DNA of 64,000 nt from UBA4459 sp963776205 (lineage in GTDB: Bacteria; Bacteroidota; Bacteroidia; Bacteroidales; F082): positions 1 through 64,000 of the forward strand of contig CAVZLR010000008.1 of the NCBI GenBank assembly GCA_963776205.1. The letters are read 5' to 3'. Within the stretch, counting starts at the first letter, position 1. Each line of letters starts with the position of its first letter. Positions 27,379-35,529 of the stretch are shown in pieces. The position numbers and the translations under genes are program-made. The notes under the pieces were generated by a model. It was not told the origin of the DNA and made no database searches. It worked only from the letters and a program-made list of their open reading frames with translations.

Positions 27379-28287
27379 TTATTCTTTTATAAATGTTCCG
27401 CTATAAATTATTCTTTCATTATCGATAACAACATAGGAATATGTACCGGTTGAAAATTCAGAAATGTCGATCGAAATTATCTTACTTCGAAAAGCGCGAG
27501 TTTCCATCAATTTACCATCTTGGTTATAAATTTTCAATAGATGGCTTTTGCCGGCTTCTACCTGCTCAAAATTAACTTCTGACGAAGAAGGATTAGGGTA
27601 TACATGAAGCGCTATCGGCTTTTCCCATAAGTTTATAATTCCAGTATTGGTATATATGGTCAGGCTGTCAATAAAAAGTTCCGACCCGCCATGAGTTATA
27701 TCCTGCAAGCCTTCATCTGTAGTTGACATGATGAGAACATTGAATGTGTCAGGCACATGTCCGTTTATATATCTCATTGTCACAGTAAATGGTGTCCAAA
27801 CATCCGCATCGTTCAGATACGTATAGCCATAGCCAATGGTATCGTATGATTCATTTTCGCGGTTACGGAAATTATACATTAATATGGTTGCCGAGTCGTT
27901 ACCAACGCCATGGTATTTATACCTACCTTTCAGTTGATATATATTTTGCTGGAGAAACATTCCTCCGGAATACGAAAATTCCTGGTTAATGATATCTACA
28001 TTAAATTTCGCAAGTGTGATAGCGCCTGGAATCAGAAATAACTGATTTAAAAAATTAATTACCTTCGATTCCAGTCGGGCTGAAAACGCGCCACTGTATG
28101 CATCATCACTTTTATCAACAACGGCCTCACCAGCTAGTGTAGAATAGACATTTGGGGTATTCCAGTTGACAGGATTTTGATAATTGTTCGTTTCTACCCA
28201 ATTCTCAAAATCAGAGTTTGGCAATTGCTGACCATAGCCAAACAGCATGAACAACAAAAGAATTAGTAGGAGAAACTTGTTTTTCAT
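27379..28287 (-). CDS. Secreted T9SS cargo protein with carbohydrate-binding-like domain
   Basis: A 302-residue protein with a signal peptide (MKNKFLLLILLLFMLFGYGQ). It has a jelly-roll-like domain starting LPNSDFENWVETNNYQNPVN and holding ESYDTIGYGYTYLNDADVWT, FTVTMRYINGHVPDTFNVLI and GGSELFIDSLTIY. This resembles the PCMD/carbohydrate-binding proteins of Bacteroidota. The last 80 residues are a T9SS type A sorting domain (HVYPNPSSSEVNFEQVEAGK, LKIYNQDGKLMETRAF, GTYSYVVIDNERIIYSGTFI). It would be exported through the outer membrane by the type IX system and attached or released. Ligand unknown. Transcribed ahead of the Omp85-like gene. Confidence 0.88.
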   Translation of the reverse strand: MKNKFLLLILLLFMLFGYGQQLPNSDFENWVETNNYQNPVNWNTPNVYSTLAGEAVVDKSDDAYSGAFSARLESKVINFLNQLFLIPGAITLAKFNVDIINQEFSYSGGMFLQQNIYQLKGRYKYHGVGNDSATILMYNFRNRENESYDTIGYGYTYLNDADVWTPFTVTMRYINGHVPDTFNVLIMSTTDEGLQDITHGGSELFIDSLTIYTNTGIINLWEKPIALHVYPNPSSSEVNFEQVEAGKSHLLKIYNQDGKLMETRAFRSKIISIDISEFSTGTYSYVVIDNERIIYSGTFIKE

Positions 28288-28390
28288 AATTATTAACTTT
28301 TTCCAGTTAAACTAATATGCATCTTTGTGATTTGGTTGCTAATTTATAGTTTATATTCGTTAACACAAATTATTTTTTAATTCCCATCAG

Positions 28391-29038
28391 GTGATTTCCA
28401 CTATAAAACACGCAGTTTTCTTTTGCACCATGTCTTTATTAATTTCAGTTGGGAATTCTTTATGCGCCCAGCAATTACCTGATAGTGTTTTTGTTTTTAC
28501 GGGGAAAGTTATGAGCAGGGATAGTCTTATTGCTATTCCAAATGCGCATATAATTTCAAAATTTAATCATTGGGGAACCATCAGTGATAATGAAGGCATT
28601 TTTAAAATGTATGCCAGTAAAAATGATTCTTTATTAATAACAACTGTTGGTTTCAGGCCCCTGATTGTAAGCATCGATGAATCGTTGGTAAAAGATGAGG
28701 AGATATTCAATATTTTAATGGAACAGGATACAATTAGCATTCACGAAGTAATTATTAGGGCATTTTGGGATTATCAAACATTTAAACTGATCATATCTCA
28801 GATGGAGCCAATAGATTTTGATTATTCAAGGTTAAACTTTGAAGAGAATCTTATGCTTTCGTTACCAACTACGGGAACAGGATTGAGCCCTATACAGGCT
28901 ATGTATAACCGCTTTAACAAAAATGAACGATTAAAAAGAAAACTGTTGAAAATCAGAAGGCAATACAACGAACTTATGTTGCAAATGGGCAGGCCAAATG
29001 ATACTGTTCCTTCTAGGCCTGAGCATATGCAAGAGTAG
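28391..29038 (+). CDS. Exported carboxypeptidase-regulatory-like domain protein
   Basis: The 215-residue protein uses GTG at 28391. It has a signal peptide (HAVFFCTMSLLISVGNSLCA) and a CarboxypepD_reg-like beta domain, VFTGKVMSRDSLIAIPNAHI, NEGIFKMYASKNDSLLITTV and GFRPLIVSIDE. An alpha-helical tail follows (QTFKLIISQMEPIDFDYSRL, QAMYNRFNKNERLKRKLLKI). Such proteins are common, periplasmic and uncharacterised in this phylum. Its 3' end overlaps the 3' end of the convergent comF gene by 26 bases. Confidence 0.8.
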   Translation: MISTIKHAVFFCTMSLLISVGNSLCAQQLPDSVFVFTGKVMSRDSLIAIPNAHIISKFNHWGTISDNEGIFKMYASKNDSLLITTVGFRPLIVSIDESLVKDEEIFNILMEQDTISIHEVIIRAFWDYQTFKLIISQMEPIDFDYSRLNFEENLMLSLPTTGTGLSPIQAMYNRFNKNERLKRKLLKIRRQYNELMLQMGRPNDTVPSRPEHMQE

Positions 29039-29744
29039 CAATGCTGACTTTTGTATCCGGAATTTTCAAAAGAGGATCCATGCACGCTTCCATTGTGGCT
29101 CCCGTTGTAAGTACGTCATCAATTAAAAGCAGGTGTTTGCCATTAAATTCTGCCTCATTGTTAACCTTAAAAACACCTTTTACGTTTTCCCATCTGTTAT
29201 AGCGGGCTTTTTTTGTTTGGGAAGAAGTATAGGAAAGCCTTACCAGGTTTCCTGCTGACACTGGGATATCTAATTGAGATTGCAAGCCTTCTGCAATAAC
29301 TTCGCTTTGATTGAACCCTCTTTTATATTGCTTTTTTGGGTGCAAAGGCACCGGAACAATCAGGTTTGCCGTGTTGAACAAAGGACTCTCTTTAAGCGAT
29401 TCGCCGAATAATTTTCCCATAAAAATACCAACTTCTTTATGCCCCATATATTTTAGTGCATGCATAAGCCGTTGCACATTACCTCCTTTGTTAAAAAATA
29501 AAAATGAAGTAGCAGAATGTATTTTTACCCTGCCCCAGAATATTTGTGTAATAATGTTTTCCGGGTGTAAATGAAATCCTGTTCTGGGTAGTTTGAAATA
29601 GCATGAAGAACAAATCACTTCTTCCTGCTCAATTAATGCTTCTCCGCATGCATAGCAAACATTAGGGAAAAATAAATGAACGAAATCAGTAAACCATAAT
29701 TTATCTAAAAAGGTCCTATTCTTAGCCATAAAACAAGGAAACAA
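29013..29744 (-). CDS. comF: ComF family amidophosphoribosyltransferase-like protein
   Basis: A 243-residue protein with an N-terminal four-cysteine zinc site (CYACGEALIEQEEVICSSCY). The phosphoribosyltransferase fold follows, with IVPVPLHPKKQYKRGFNQSE and the PRPP loop HLLLIDDVLTTGATMEACMD. ComF is needed for DNA uptake in transformable bacteria, probably in handling the imported strand; in non-competent lineages its role is unclear. It begins 10 bases after the UpxY gene, so it is probably the last gene of the Wza-Wzc operon although it is unrelated to polysaccharide synthesis. Confidence 0.92.
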   Translation of the reverse strand: MFPCFMAKNRTFLDKLWFTDFVHLFFPNVCYACGEALIEQEEVICSSCYFKLPRTGFHLHPENIITQIFWGRVKIHSATSFLFFNKGGNVQRLMHALKYMGHKEVGIFMGKLFGESLKESPLFNTANLIVPVPLHPKKQYKRGFNQSEVIAEGLQSQLDIPVSAGNLVRLSYTSSQTKKARYNRWENVKGVFKVNNEAEFNGKHLLLIDDVLTTGATMEACMDPLLKIPDTKVSIATLAYAQA

Positions 29745-29753
29745 AGGACTAAA

Positions 29754-30251
29754 TTAACGAATTATACGCAATTTGTTTTTGGGTATCTGTATAAAAATAA
29801 TTTGGTTGATGGCTTCAATCTTGATTCGTACTTTATGTTTCTTTTTCACTTCAACCAATTCTCCCGTCAATCCGGTCATATGTCCGGAAATCACTTCTAC
29901 AAGTTGTCCTTTCTCCCATGAATCATCCGTTACTTCTTCGGGTTCTGCATCTTCCAGGAAATACTTTATAGCTTCAATTTGCTGTGGGGGTATCACTACA
30001 GCTTTCCTTTCAAAAGTGATATAACGCACCACATTTAACGCTTTTAATACCTCATAATACTGTGACAGATCAATATGAACAAAAATGTACGATTTAAACA
30101 GGGGTTCGTGCACCCATTTTTTGCGGTCGCTCCACTGTTTTAAAACTTTAATCAATGGCAGGTAATGGTCAATTCCCAGCTTGTCAAGTTCTACAGAAAC
30201 TTTTTTCTCTGTCCGCGATTTTACATAAATAGCAAACCAGGATTTATCCAT
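29754..30251 (-). CDS. UpxY/NusG-like transcription antiterminator
   Basis: The 165-residue protein has the NusG N-terminal domain, SWFAIYVKSRTEKKVSVELD, HYLPLIKVLKQWSDRKKWVH, PLFKSYIFVHIDLSQYYEVL and VVRYITFERKAVVIPPQQIE. A C-terminal KOW domain follows (GQLVEVISGHMTGLTGELVE). It is the specialised paralogue that lets RNA polymerase read through long capsule operons (UpxY in Bacteroides, related to RfaH/LoaP), not the general NusG. In Bacteroides such genes are usually first in the operon they control. Here it is fourth, after wza, wzc and the dehydrogenase, so it may act on another locus, for example the + strand polysaccharide genes at 0.7-10.4 kb. Confidence 0.9.
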   Translation of the reverse strand: MDKSWFAIYVKSRTEKKVSVELDKLGIDHYLPLIKVLKQWSDRKKWVHEPLFKSYIFVHIDLSQYYEVLKALNVVRYITFERKAVVIPPQQIEAIKYFLEDAEPEEVTDDSWEKGQLVEVISGHMTGLTGELVEVKKKHKVRIKIEAINQIIFIQIPKNKLRIIR

Positions 30252-30269
30252 CTAATAAAGATTAATCAG

Positions 30270-31205
30270 TTATTTTAGAAAAGAGTGACGTTCACCTGTT
30301 GTACCTGGGATCTGGTTACGGATTTTATGCGCAATTTCAATGCTATTGCGGGCTTCGGAAATGCCGTATCCTTTCCCGTCTATAATTTGCTGATAGCTTA
30401 CAGTGTGCAAATCTGTAAACCCACCACTGAATTCAATTTCTTTTTTGTCAATTTTAATAGAACGGAATGTGGTTTGCCCGTTTCCAACTGCTTTTTGAGG
30501 CAGATCCTCCCTGTCAATGCTTAAAAACCATTTCACGTTTGCTTTTTCAAGTTGCAACAGCCCTGAAGCTTTATTTTCATTTAAAAGATGCACATGACTT
30601 TCTTTCATTTCACCGAAAATCCAACTGAGCATATCAAAAAAGTGAATCCCGATATTGGTAACCACACCTCCTGACTTCTTAACATTTCCTTTCCATGAGT
30701 AATGATACCATTTCCCCCTGGAAGTGATATAAGAAAGCTCAATATCATGTACTTTACCAGCATTTTCTTTCCCAAATTTGTTTTTTAACTCAATGATTGA
30801 TGGATGGTGCCTGAGTTGAAGTATATTAAATATTTTTTTTCCGGTTTCTTTTTCAATGTCTTCCAGCCCTTTTAAATTCCACGGATTCAGTAATAAAGGT
30901 TTCTCGCAGATGGCGTGGGCATCATTTCTTAATGCCAACCGAATATGTGCATCGTGCAAGTAATTTGGTGAACAGATAGATACATAGTCAACCTTACGCT
31001 CACCTGATTTCCTGAGTTTGTCCAAATGGCGGTCGAATCGTTCTGGTTCAATAAAAAAATCTGCATCTGGAAAATAACTGTCAATAATGCCCACGCTGTC
31101 AAACGGATCCAATGCCGCAATCAATTCATTACCTGTTTCCTTAATGGCTTTCATATGTCTCGGTGCAATATACCCTGCAGCACCAATCAATGCAAATTTT
31201 TTCAT
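30270..31205 (-). CDS. Gfo/Idh/MocA oxidoreductase, WbpB/WlbA-like UDP-GlcNAcA 3-dehydrogenase
   Basis: A 311-residue enzyme with the Rossmann start FALIGAAGYIAPRHMKAIKE and the stretch ELIAALDPFDSVGIIDSYFP diagnostic of the WbpB/WlbA group. It has the family motif ICEKPLLLNPWNL (EKP) and GVVTNIGIHFFDMLSWIFGE with the active-site His. It would oxidise C3 of UDP-N-acetylglucosaminuronate, the first step towards 2,3-diamino uronic acids. The aminotransferase and acetyltransferase steps are not in the window, unless the transferases of the 0.7-11.5 kb locus contribute. It sits between wzc and the UpxY gene with short gaps (30 and 18 bases). Confidence 0.88.
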   Translation of the reverse strand: MKKFALIGAAGYIAPRHMKAIKETGNELIAALDPFDSVGIIDSYFPDADFFIEPERFDRHLDKLRKSGERKVDYVSICSPNYLHDAHIRLALRNDAHAICEKPLLLNPWNLKGLEDIEKETGKKIFNILQLRHHPSIIELKNKFGKENAGKVHDIELSYITSRGKWYHYSWKGNVKKSGGVVTNIGIHFFDMLSWIFGEMKESHVHLLNENKASGLLQLEKANVKWFLSIDREDLPQKAVGNGQTTFRSIKIDKKEIEFSGGFTDLHTVSYQQIIDGKGYGISEARNSIEIAHKIRNQIPGTTGERHSFLK

Positions 31206-31235
31206 CTGGTCTTTTCTGTTATTTTATTCTTCAAA

Positions 31236-33704
31236 TCAATCTTCGTTGAATAATCGCTTTAAGAAGGATTTCTTTTTATCAGGTTTATCGTCAGTATAAT
31301 ACCCATACCCATACCCGTATCCATATCCGTACCCATATCCATATCCATACCCTCTCCCATATCCATATTGATAGCCATAAACACCGCTGGTAGCGATATC
31401 ATTAACTGTAATGCTCATTTTCATTCCCCGGTCTTCAATTTCTTTGATGATAGAGCCGAATACTTTTTTATTTGTATAGCGCTGACGAACAATAAAAAGA
31501 TTGACATCAGAATGGTCCATGAGCAGATACGCGTCAGTTACAAGTCCTATAGGGGGGGTGTCAAGAATAATATAATCATATCTTTTACGCAGATCTTCAA
31601 TGAGTGCCTTGGTTTTATCTGATGCAATTAATTCAGCAGGATTGGGAGGTACAGGGCCTGCCATGATAATATCAAGATGTTTTAATTTACCTGATTGTTG
31701 GATTATATCATCCAATTTTTTTTCATCAATTAAATATGATGTTAAGCCCACATCGTTGGAAAGGCCAAAATCCTGATAAATTTTGGGTTTTCTAAGGTCA
31801 AACCCCAACAAAATTGTTTTTTTATCATACTGTGCATATACACTTGCCAGGTTTATGGAAATAAATGTTTTTCCGGCACCCACCATATCAGATGTTACCA
31901 TGATCACATTTGAATCCTTTCCTTTTGTAAGGTATTGAATATTGGTCCGCATAGAGCGAAAAGACTCTGATATACTTGATTTTGGGAAGGTGCCCACTAC
32001 CATATTGGTTTCCTTGTTGGAATGGTTAATTTGTCCTACAATGGGAAAACCAGTAAGCTTTTCAATATCTTTTCTTTCAATGATGGTGTCATTCAGATAG
32101 TCTTTACCCAACACATAAACCACCGGAAATACCAGACCTAAGATCAGGGCAATCATGTAATTCATGGTCTTGTTGGGAGCTACACCTCTTCGCAAATCGT
32201 ACCTGGCTTCATCAATAACTTCGTTATCAGGAACATTGGAAGCTTTAGTAATTTGTGCTTCTGACCTTTTCTTCAAAAGGAATGTATAGATGCTATTGGC
32301 CAGGTCGAAGCGACTTTGGTAGCCAAATAATTCGTATTGTGTTACTGGCAGTCTGGATGCTTCTTTGTCGAGAGTCAATAACAGGTCATCTATCTTTTCG
32401 CTTGTTTCGTCCAGATTTTTCAGGTTATTATTTATATTCTCAAGAATTGCAAGTTTGGCACTATTTATTTTGGTATCAATAACCTTGAGTGAAGGGCTGT
32501 TTTCTGTAGCAAATACCAGGGCGTCTAATCTTTCACCATATAATCTCAGTAGTGCAGCGAATAGCGAACCAAGTACAGGGTCTTCAATTCCCATAGATGA
32601 AGGAGCAATTAAACTTTCAGGCTGATCAATATTGCTCTTTACATAATTTTCAAGGTTTTTATAGTAGGAAGTTGTAACTATAATCACAGCCTTTTCTTTT
32701 TCAAGTGCAGCAGCTTCCTGCATGATCTGTTCCGTTTCATAAGAGATATTCATGATTTTATTGTTCGCCTGAAACTCCTGTAAATCCTCAGCGGCACTAA
32801 GTACTGAGTCAGAAATTATATGTAACTGATCTTCAATAAAATCAATCGTGTTTTGAACAATCTGGTTCTTTTTCTCAAGGCTTTGACTTAAATAAACATC
32901 TGTTAAGGTATTAATAAAGCTAACTGCTTTCCTGGCGTTCTTGCCCCTCATTTTGATGTTTAAAATGGATGCACCTTCGCTGATGGGTGAAACGGTAAAT
33001 CCCCTGAATGCACCTGTTAAACTGAAGTAATCCCTGAAAATAAAATCATATGTTCTGTTGATATGGGCATTGGGTCTGAATAGGCCATTGATTATAACTT
33101 TGAAAGTGTTATGTGGTGTGTTGATTTGTTCTCCGAATTTAAAAGTTTGGTTGATCTCAAATTTACCTGCCTTGCTCTCCACATATTTAGCTTCACCGTA
33201 ATCATACATCCTAACATATTCGCCTTCTGCTTCCAGTAAATATTCATCAGTATTCAGCAGTGTTAGCGTATAATTAAGGCCAATTGCCTGTGGGATGGCC
33301 GTGTCAAATACAATATCGAAAGGAGTTTCATGATATAGCTCACGTCTTATCATACCTTTGTCTTCAAAATAGGAAACCTCAAAATCAAGATGCTGGATTA
33401 CCTTGAAAACATGAGAAAATGATCTCAACTTTACCACCTCGTTTTCAATACTCTTGTTTTGGCTGTAAAGCCCAATTCCTATGGCTCTTGAAGGGTCGGC
33501 CATTGACTGGTCTTGCTTAATTAATAGTGTGGCATCAACCTCGTAAACAGGAGCTGTGTAATTATTGAATAAGAAGGCGACTACGATAGCCACAAACACT
33601 GTAAGGACAAACAAATACCAGTGCTTAACGAATTTAAATATTAGCACTTTAAAGTCTACACTTTCTTCCTGCAGATGAATGCCTTCGATTGGGTCTGTAT
33701 TCAT
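31236..33704 (-). CDS. wzc: Wzc-type polysaccharide co-polymerase and tyrosine autokinase
   Basis: The 822-residue protein has a Wzz domain with two membrane segments (WYLFVLTVFVAIVVAFLF near 29-46; MNYMIALILGLVFPVVYVLG near 510-530). A periplasmic coiled coil lies between them (about 270-450). The cytoplasmic kinase follows: Walker A in SDMVGAGKTFISINLA (about 600), Walker A' in LLGFDLRKPKI and Walker B in YIILDTPPIGLVTDAYLL. The C-terminal tyrosine cluster is unusual, a run of about nine GY dipeptides before YYTDD and a basic end. It controls chain length and export together with Wza; cycles of tyrosine phosphorylation drive this. It starts 10 bases after wza. Confidence 0.95.
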   Translation of the reverse strand: MNTDPIEGIHLQEESVDFKVLIFKFVKHWYLFVLTVFVAIVVAFLFNNYTAPVYEVDATLLIKQDQSMADPSRAIGIGLYSQNKSIENEVVKLRSFSHVFKVIQHLDFEVSYFEDKGMIRRELYHETPFDIVFDTAIPQAIGLNYTLTLLNTDEYLLEAEGEYVRMYDYGEAKYVESKAGKFEINQTFKFGEQINTPHNTFKVIINGLFRPNAHINRTYDFIFRDYFSLTGAFRGFTVSPISEGASILNIKMRGKNARKAVSFINTLTDVYLSQSLEKKNQIVQNTIDFIEDQLHIISDSVLSAAEDLQEFQANNKIMNISYETEQIMQEAAALEKEKAVIIVTTSYYKNLENYVKSNIDQPESLIAPSSMGIEDPVLGSLFAALLRLYGERLDALVFATENSPSLKVIDTKINSAKLAILENINNNLKNLDETSEKIDDLLLTLDKEASRLPVTQYELFGYQSRFDLANSIYTFLLKKRSEAQITKASNVPDNEVIDEARYDLRRGVAPNKTMNYMIALILGLVFPVVYVLGKDYLNDTIIERKDIEKLTGFPIVGQINHSNKETNMVVGTFPKSSISESFRSMRTNIQYLTKGKDSNVIMVTSDMVGAGKTFISINLASVYAQYDKKTILLGFDLRKPKIYQDFGLSNDVGLTSYLIDEKKLDDIIQQSGKLKHLDIIMAGPVPPNPAELIASDKTKALIEDLRKRYDYIILDTPPIGLVTDAYLLMDHSDVNLFIVRQRYTNKKVFGSIIKEIEDRGMKMSITVNDIATSGVYGYQYGYGRGYGYGYGYGYGYGYGYGYYTDDKPDKKKSFLKRLFNED
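31293..31376 (-). repeat. Hexanucleotide-periodic tract encoding the GY tail of Wzc
   Basis: On the + strand this reads as repeated CCATAT/CCATAC/CCCATA units, which are GGx-TAy codon pairs on the coding strand. Codons vary (GGA/GGG, TAT/TAC), so the tract has drifted, but it keeps a 6-base period that could lengthen or shorten in frame. Confidence 0.75.
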
Positions 33705-33714
33705 GTCGTCTTAT

Positions 33715-34509
33715 TTATTGAAATAAAGCAACCATGGCTATTATGAACGAAATAGTTCCCATGACCATGCCGTAAGGGAATGTTGTAAACGCAAATTGCT
33801 TCATTTTAATAGGTTTAACGTAAACAATGTCATCTGGTTGCAAATAAAGATATTCGGAGGAAAGAAATGACCTGCTAGACATATCAACCTGCCTGACCTT
33901 TGATCCGTCTTTGGTTTTCCTGATGATGGTTACATTGTCCCTTATGGAATAGTCTGTCATATCCCCAGCCATGGCAATGGCTTCAAAAAGATTGATATCC
34001 GTTTGATAAATATTGTACAAACCTGGAGACCTTACTTCACCTAAAATGGTAATATTGAAATTAACCAACTTTACAATCACAACAAATTCCTTTATAAAAT
34101 TATCCAAATGCTCTGTCAGGAGGTTTGTAATTTCTTCAAGGGTTAAGTTTTTAACAAATAATTTACCTACCAGTGGAAATTCAAGATACCCTTCTTCAGA
34201 AATGGTATAACTATTCAAATAATTACCTCCACCGGAACTTGACCCTCCGCCTCCGCCTGACCCCATTGGGTTCAGTATGTCATTCGTGGTTTGGTCCATG
34301 CTGACAATTTTTATGTACAAATTATCGCCATTTTGAACTTTATAGGTTACTTCCCTGTCATTTACATATTCATTTAATGTATCGGCATCCGACTTAATTC
34401 GCATATACAGCATCTTTTTTTGCGGTACACATGAAGAAATAATAAGTATGATCAAACTTAGCCAGATGAGCGTTTTGACATTAAACCAGTAGGTGTTTTT
34501 CGTTGACAT
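33715..34509 (-). CDS. wza: Wza-type polysaccharide export lipoprotein
   Basis: Starting at ATG 34509 the product (264 residues) begins MSTKNTYWFNVKTLIWLSLI and reaches the lipobox ISSC. It then has the poly_export domain (YKVQNGDNLYIKIVSMDQTT) with a glycine/serine-rich loop (GSGGGGGSSSGGGN), YTISEEGYLEFPLVGKLFVK and a SLBB domain (FNITILGEVRSPGLYNIYQT). A C-terminal membrane segment follows (TTFPYGMVMGTISFIIAMVA). It forms the outer-membrane channel for polysaccharide together with Wzc. The open frame extends to 34599. A TAnnTTTG box at 34543-34550 and the lipoprotein signal both favour the internal start. It is the first gene of the - strand operon wza-wzc-dehydrogenase-UpxY-comF. Confidence 0.92.
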   Translation of the reverse strand: MSTKNTYWFNVKTLIWLSLIILIISSCVPQKKMLYMRIKSDADTLNEYVNDREVTYKVQNGDNLYIKIVSMDQTTNDILNPMGSGGGGGSSSGGGNYLNSYTISEEGYLEFPLVGKLFVKNLTLEEITNLLTEHLDNFIKEFVVIVKLVNFNITILGEVRSPGLYNIYQTDINLFEAIAMAGDMTDYSIRDNVTIIRKTKDGSKVRQVDMSSRSFLSSEYLYLQPDDIVYVKPIKMKQFAFTTFPYGMVMGTISFIIAMVALFQ

Positions 34510-34542
34510 TGAGCTTAAGCTTCTTTTGTTTATGGTTATATG

Positions 34543-34550
34543 CAAATTTA
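34543..34550 (-). promoter_or_regulatory. Bacteroidota-type -7 box for the wza operon
   Basis: TAAATTTG on the minus strand lies 33 bases before the preferred wza start at 34509 and inside the longer open frame. No well-placed TTG -33 element is obvious. Confidence 0.5.
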
Positions 34551-34695
34551 GTCCTTTTTTGTAATTGGATGTACCATAGGCTTTACAGAATCTTTGCACA
34601 AATGATTCTTAATAACAATGAATTAGATATTTTTATTGTAAAAGAAGCCCATTAAAGCTTTTCATGCATGTTTTCAGTTAACAGAACAAAATATA

Positions 34696-34728
34696 TTGTG
34701 AGATTCACGTCAATATTGAATAACTTTG
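34696..34728 (+). promoter_or_regulatory. Bacteroidota-type promoter for ppa
   Basis: TTG (34696-34698) and TAACTTTG (34721-34728) are 22 bases apart, with the coding start at 34744, 15 bases after the box. The box overlaps the upstream in-frame ATG at 34726, which is therefore not used. Confidence 0.65.
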
Positions 34729-34743
34729 CGAAAAATCTGTATT

Positions 34744-35415
34744 ATGGCGAATAGACTAATGGACCCAATCGGAAAATTAATGGGACTGCGTTACAAATCG
34801 CATCCCTGGCACGGTGTTGATATTGGACTGGGAGCCCCAGAGGTGATTGTATGTTTCATTGAAATGGTACCCACTGATACAGTGAAATATGAAGTAGATA
34901 AAGATTCCGGGTACCTGAGAATTGACAGACCACAAAAATATTCCAACGTAGTACCAGCTTTGTATGGTTTTATTCCACAAACCTACAGCGCCGATTCGGT
35001 GGCGGCATTCTGCAATGAAAAAACCGGCAGGAAAGACGTGGTTGGCGACGAAGATCCCATTGATATTTGCGTTCTGACCGAAAAAGAAATCACACATGGT
35101 GATATTCTGGTAAGAGCCAGGCCGATTGGTGGATTTAGGATGATTGACGGCAATGAAGCTGATGATAAACTGGTAGCTGTTTTAAATAATGACGCCATGT
35201 ACAGCAAGTTTAAAAACATAAATGATCTGCCTGATATTGTTATCGAACGCCTGAAGCACTATTTTCTTACCTACAAAGATTTGCCCGGTGAAGAAAGCAA
35301 TGTGGAAATCCCTCATGTTTACGGTGTTGAAGAAGCTTACGAGGTGATTAAAAGATCGATGAAAGATTACAGCGACAAATTTGAAAGACTCGAAACCCTC
35401 CTCTCAAACGTATAG
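34744..35415 (+). CDS. ppa: Inorganic pyrophosphatase (family I)
   Basis: From ATG 34744 the 223-residue protein has the soluble family I fold: VKYEVDKDSGYLRIDRPQKY (substrate Lys/Arg residues), the metal signature GDEDPIDICVL, DILVRARPIGGFRMIDGNEA and DKLVAVLNNDAMY. It hydrolyses pyrophosphate in the cytoplasm and pulls biosynthetic reactions forward. The frame has an earlier ATG (34726), but the TAnnTTTG box at 34721-34728 covers it. The gene is monocistronic, divergent from wza and followed by topA with its own promoter box. At the upper end of length for bacterial enzymes, as is usual in Bacteroidota. Confidence 0.95.
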   Translation: MANRLMDPIGKLMGLRYKSHPWHGVDIGLGAPEVIVCFIEMVPTDTVKYEVDKDSGYLRIDRPQKYSNVVPALYGFIPQTYSADSVAAFCNEKTGRKDVVGDEDPIDICVLTEKEITHGDILVRARPIGGFRMIDGNEADDKLVAVLNNDAMYSKFKNINDLPDIVIERLKHYFLTYKDLPGEESNVEIPHVYGVEEAYEVIKRSMKDYSDKFERLETLLSNV

Positions 35416-35487
35416 CTTTTCTTGCTGATTTAATAAAACCCATTTTTCAGTTTATACTTCATTATAAACCGAGTTATGGAATTATAT

Positions 35488-35495
35488 TACTTTTG
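35488..35495 (+). promoter_or_regulatory. Bacteroidota-type -7 box for topA
   Basis: TACTTTTG fits TAnnTTTG and lies 34 bases before the topA start at 35530. TTTGCC follows, as in other strong promoters of the phylum. Confidence 0.55.
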
Positions 35496-35529
35496 CCCCG
35501 CTTAATAATACTACTGAAATAAAAAATTT

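Noticed and set aside
34726..34743. The upstream in-frame ATG of ppa
   Set aside because: It overlaps the TAnnTTTG promoter box at 34721-34728, so it cannot be in the mRNA.
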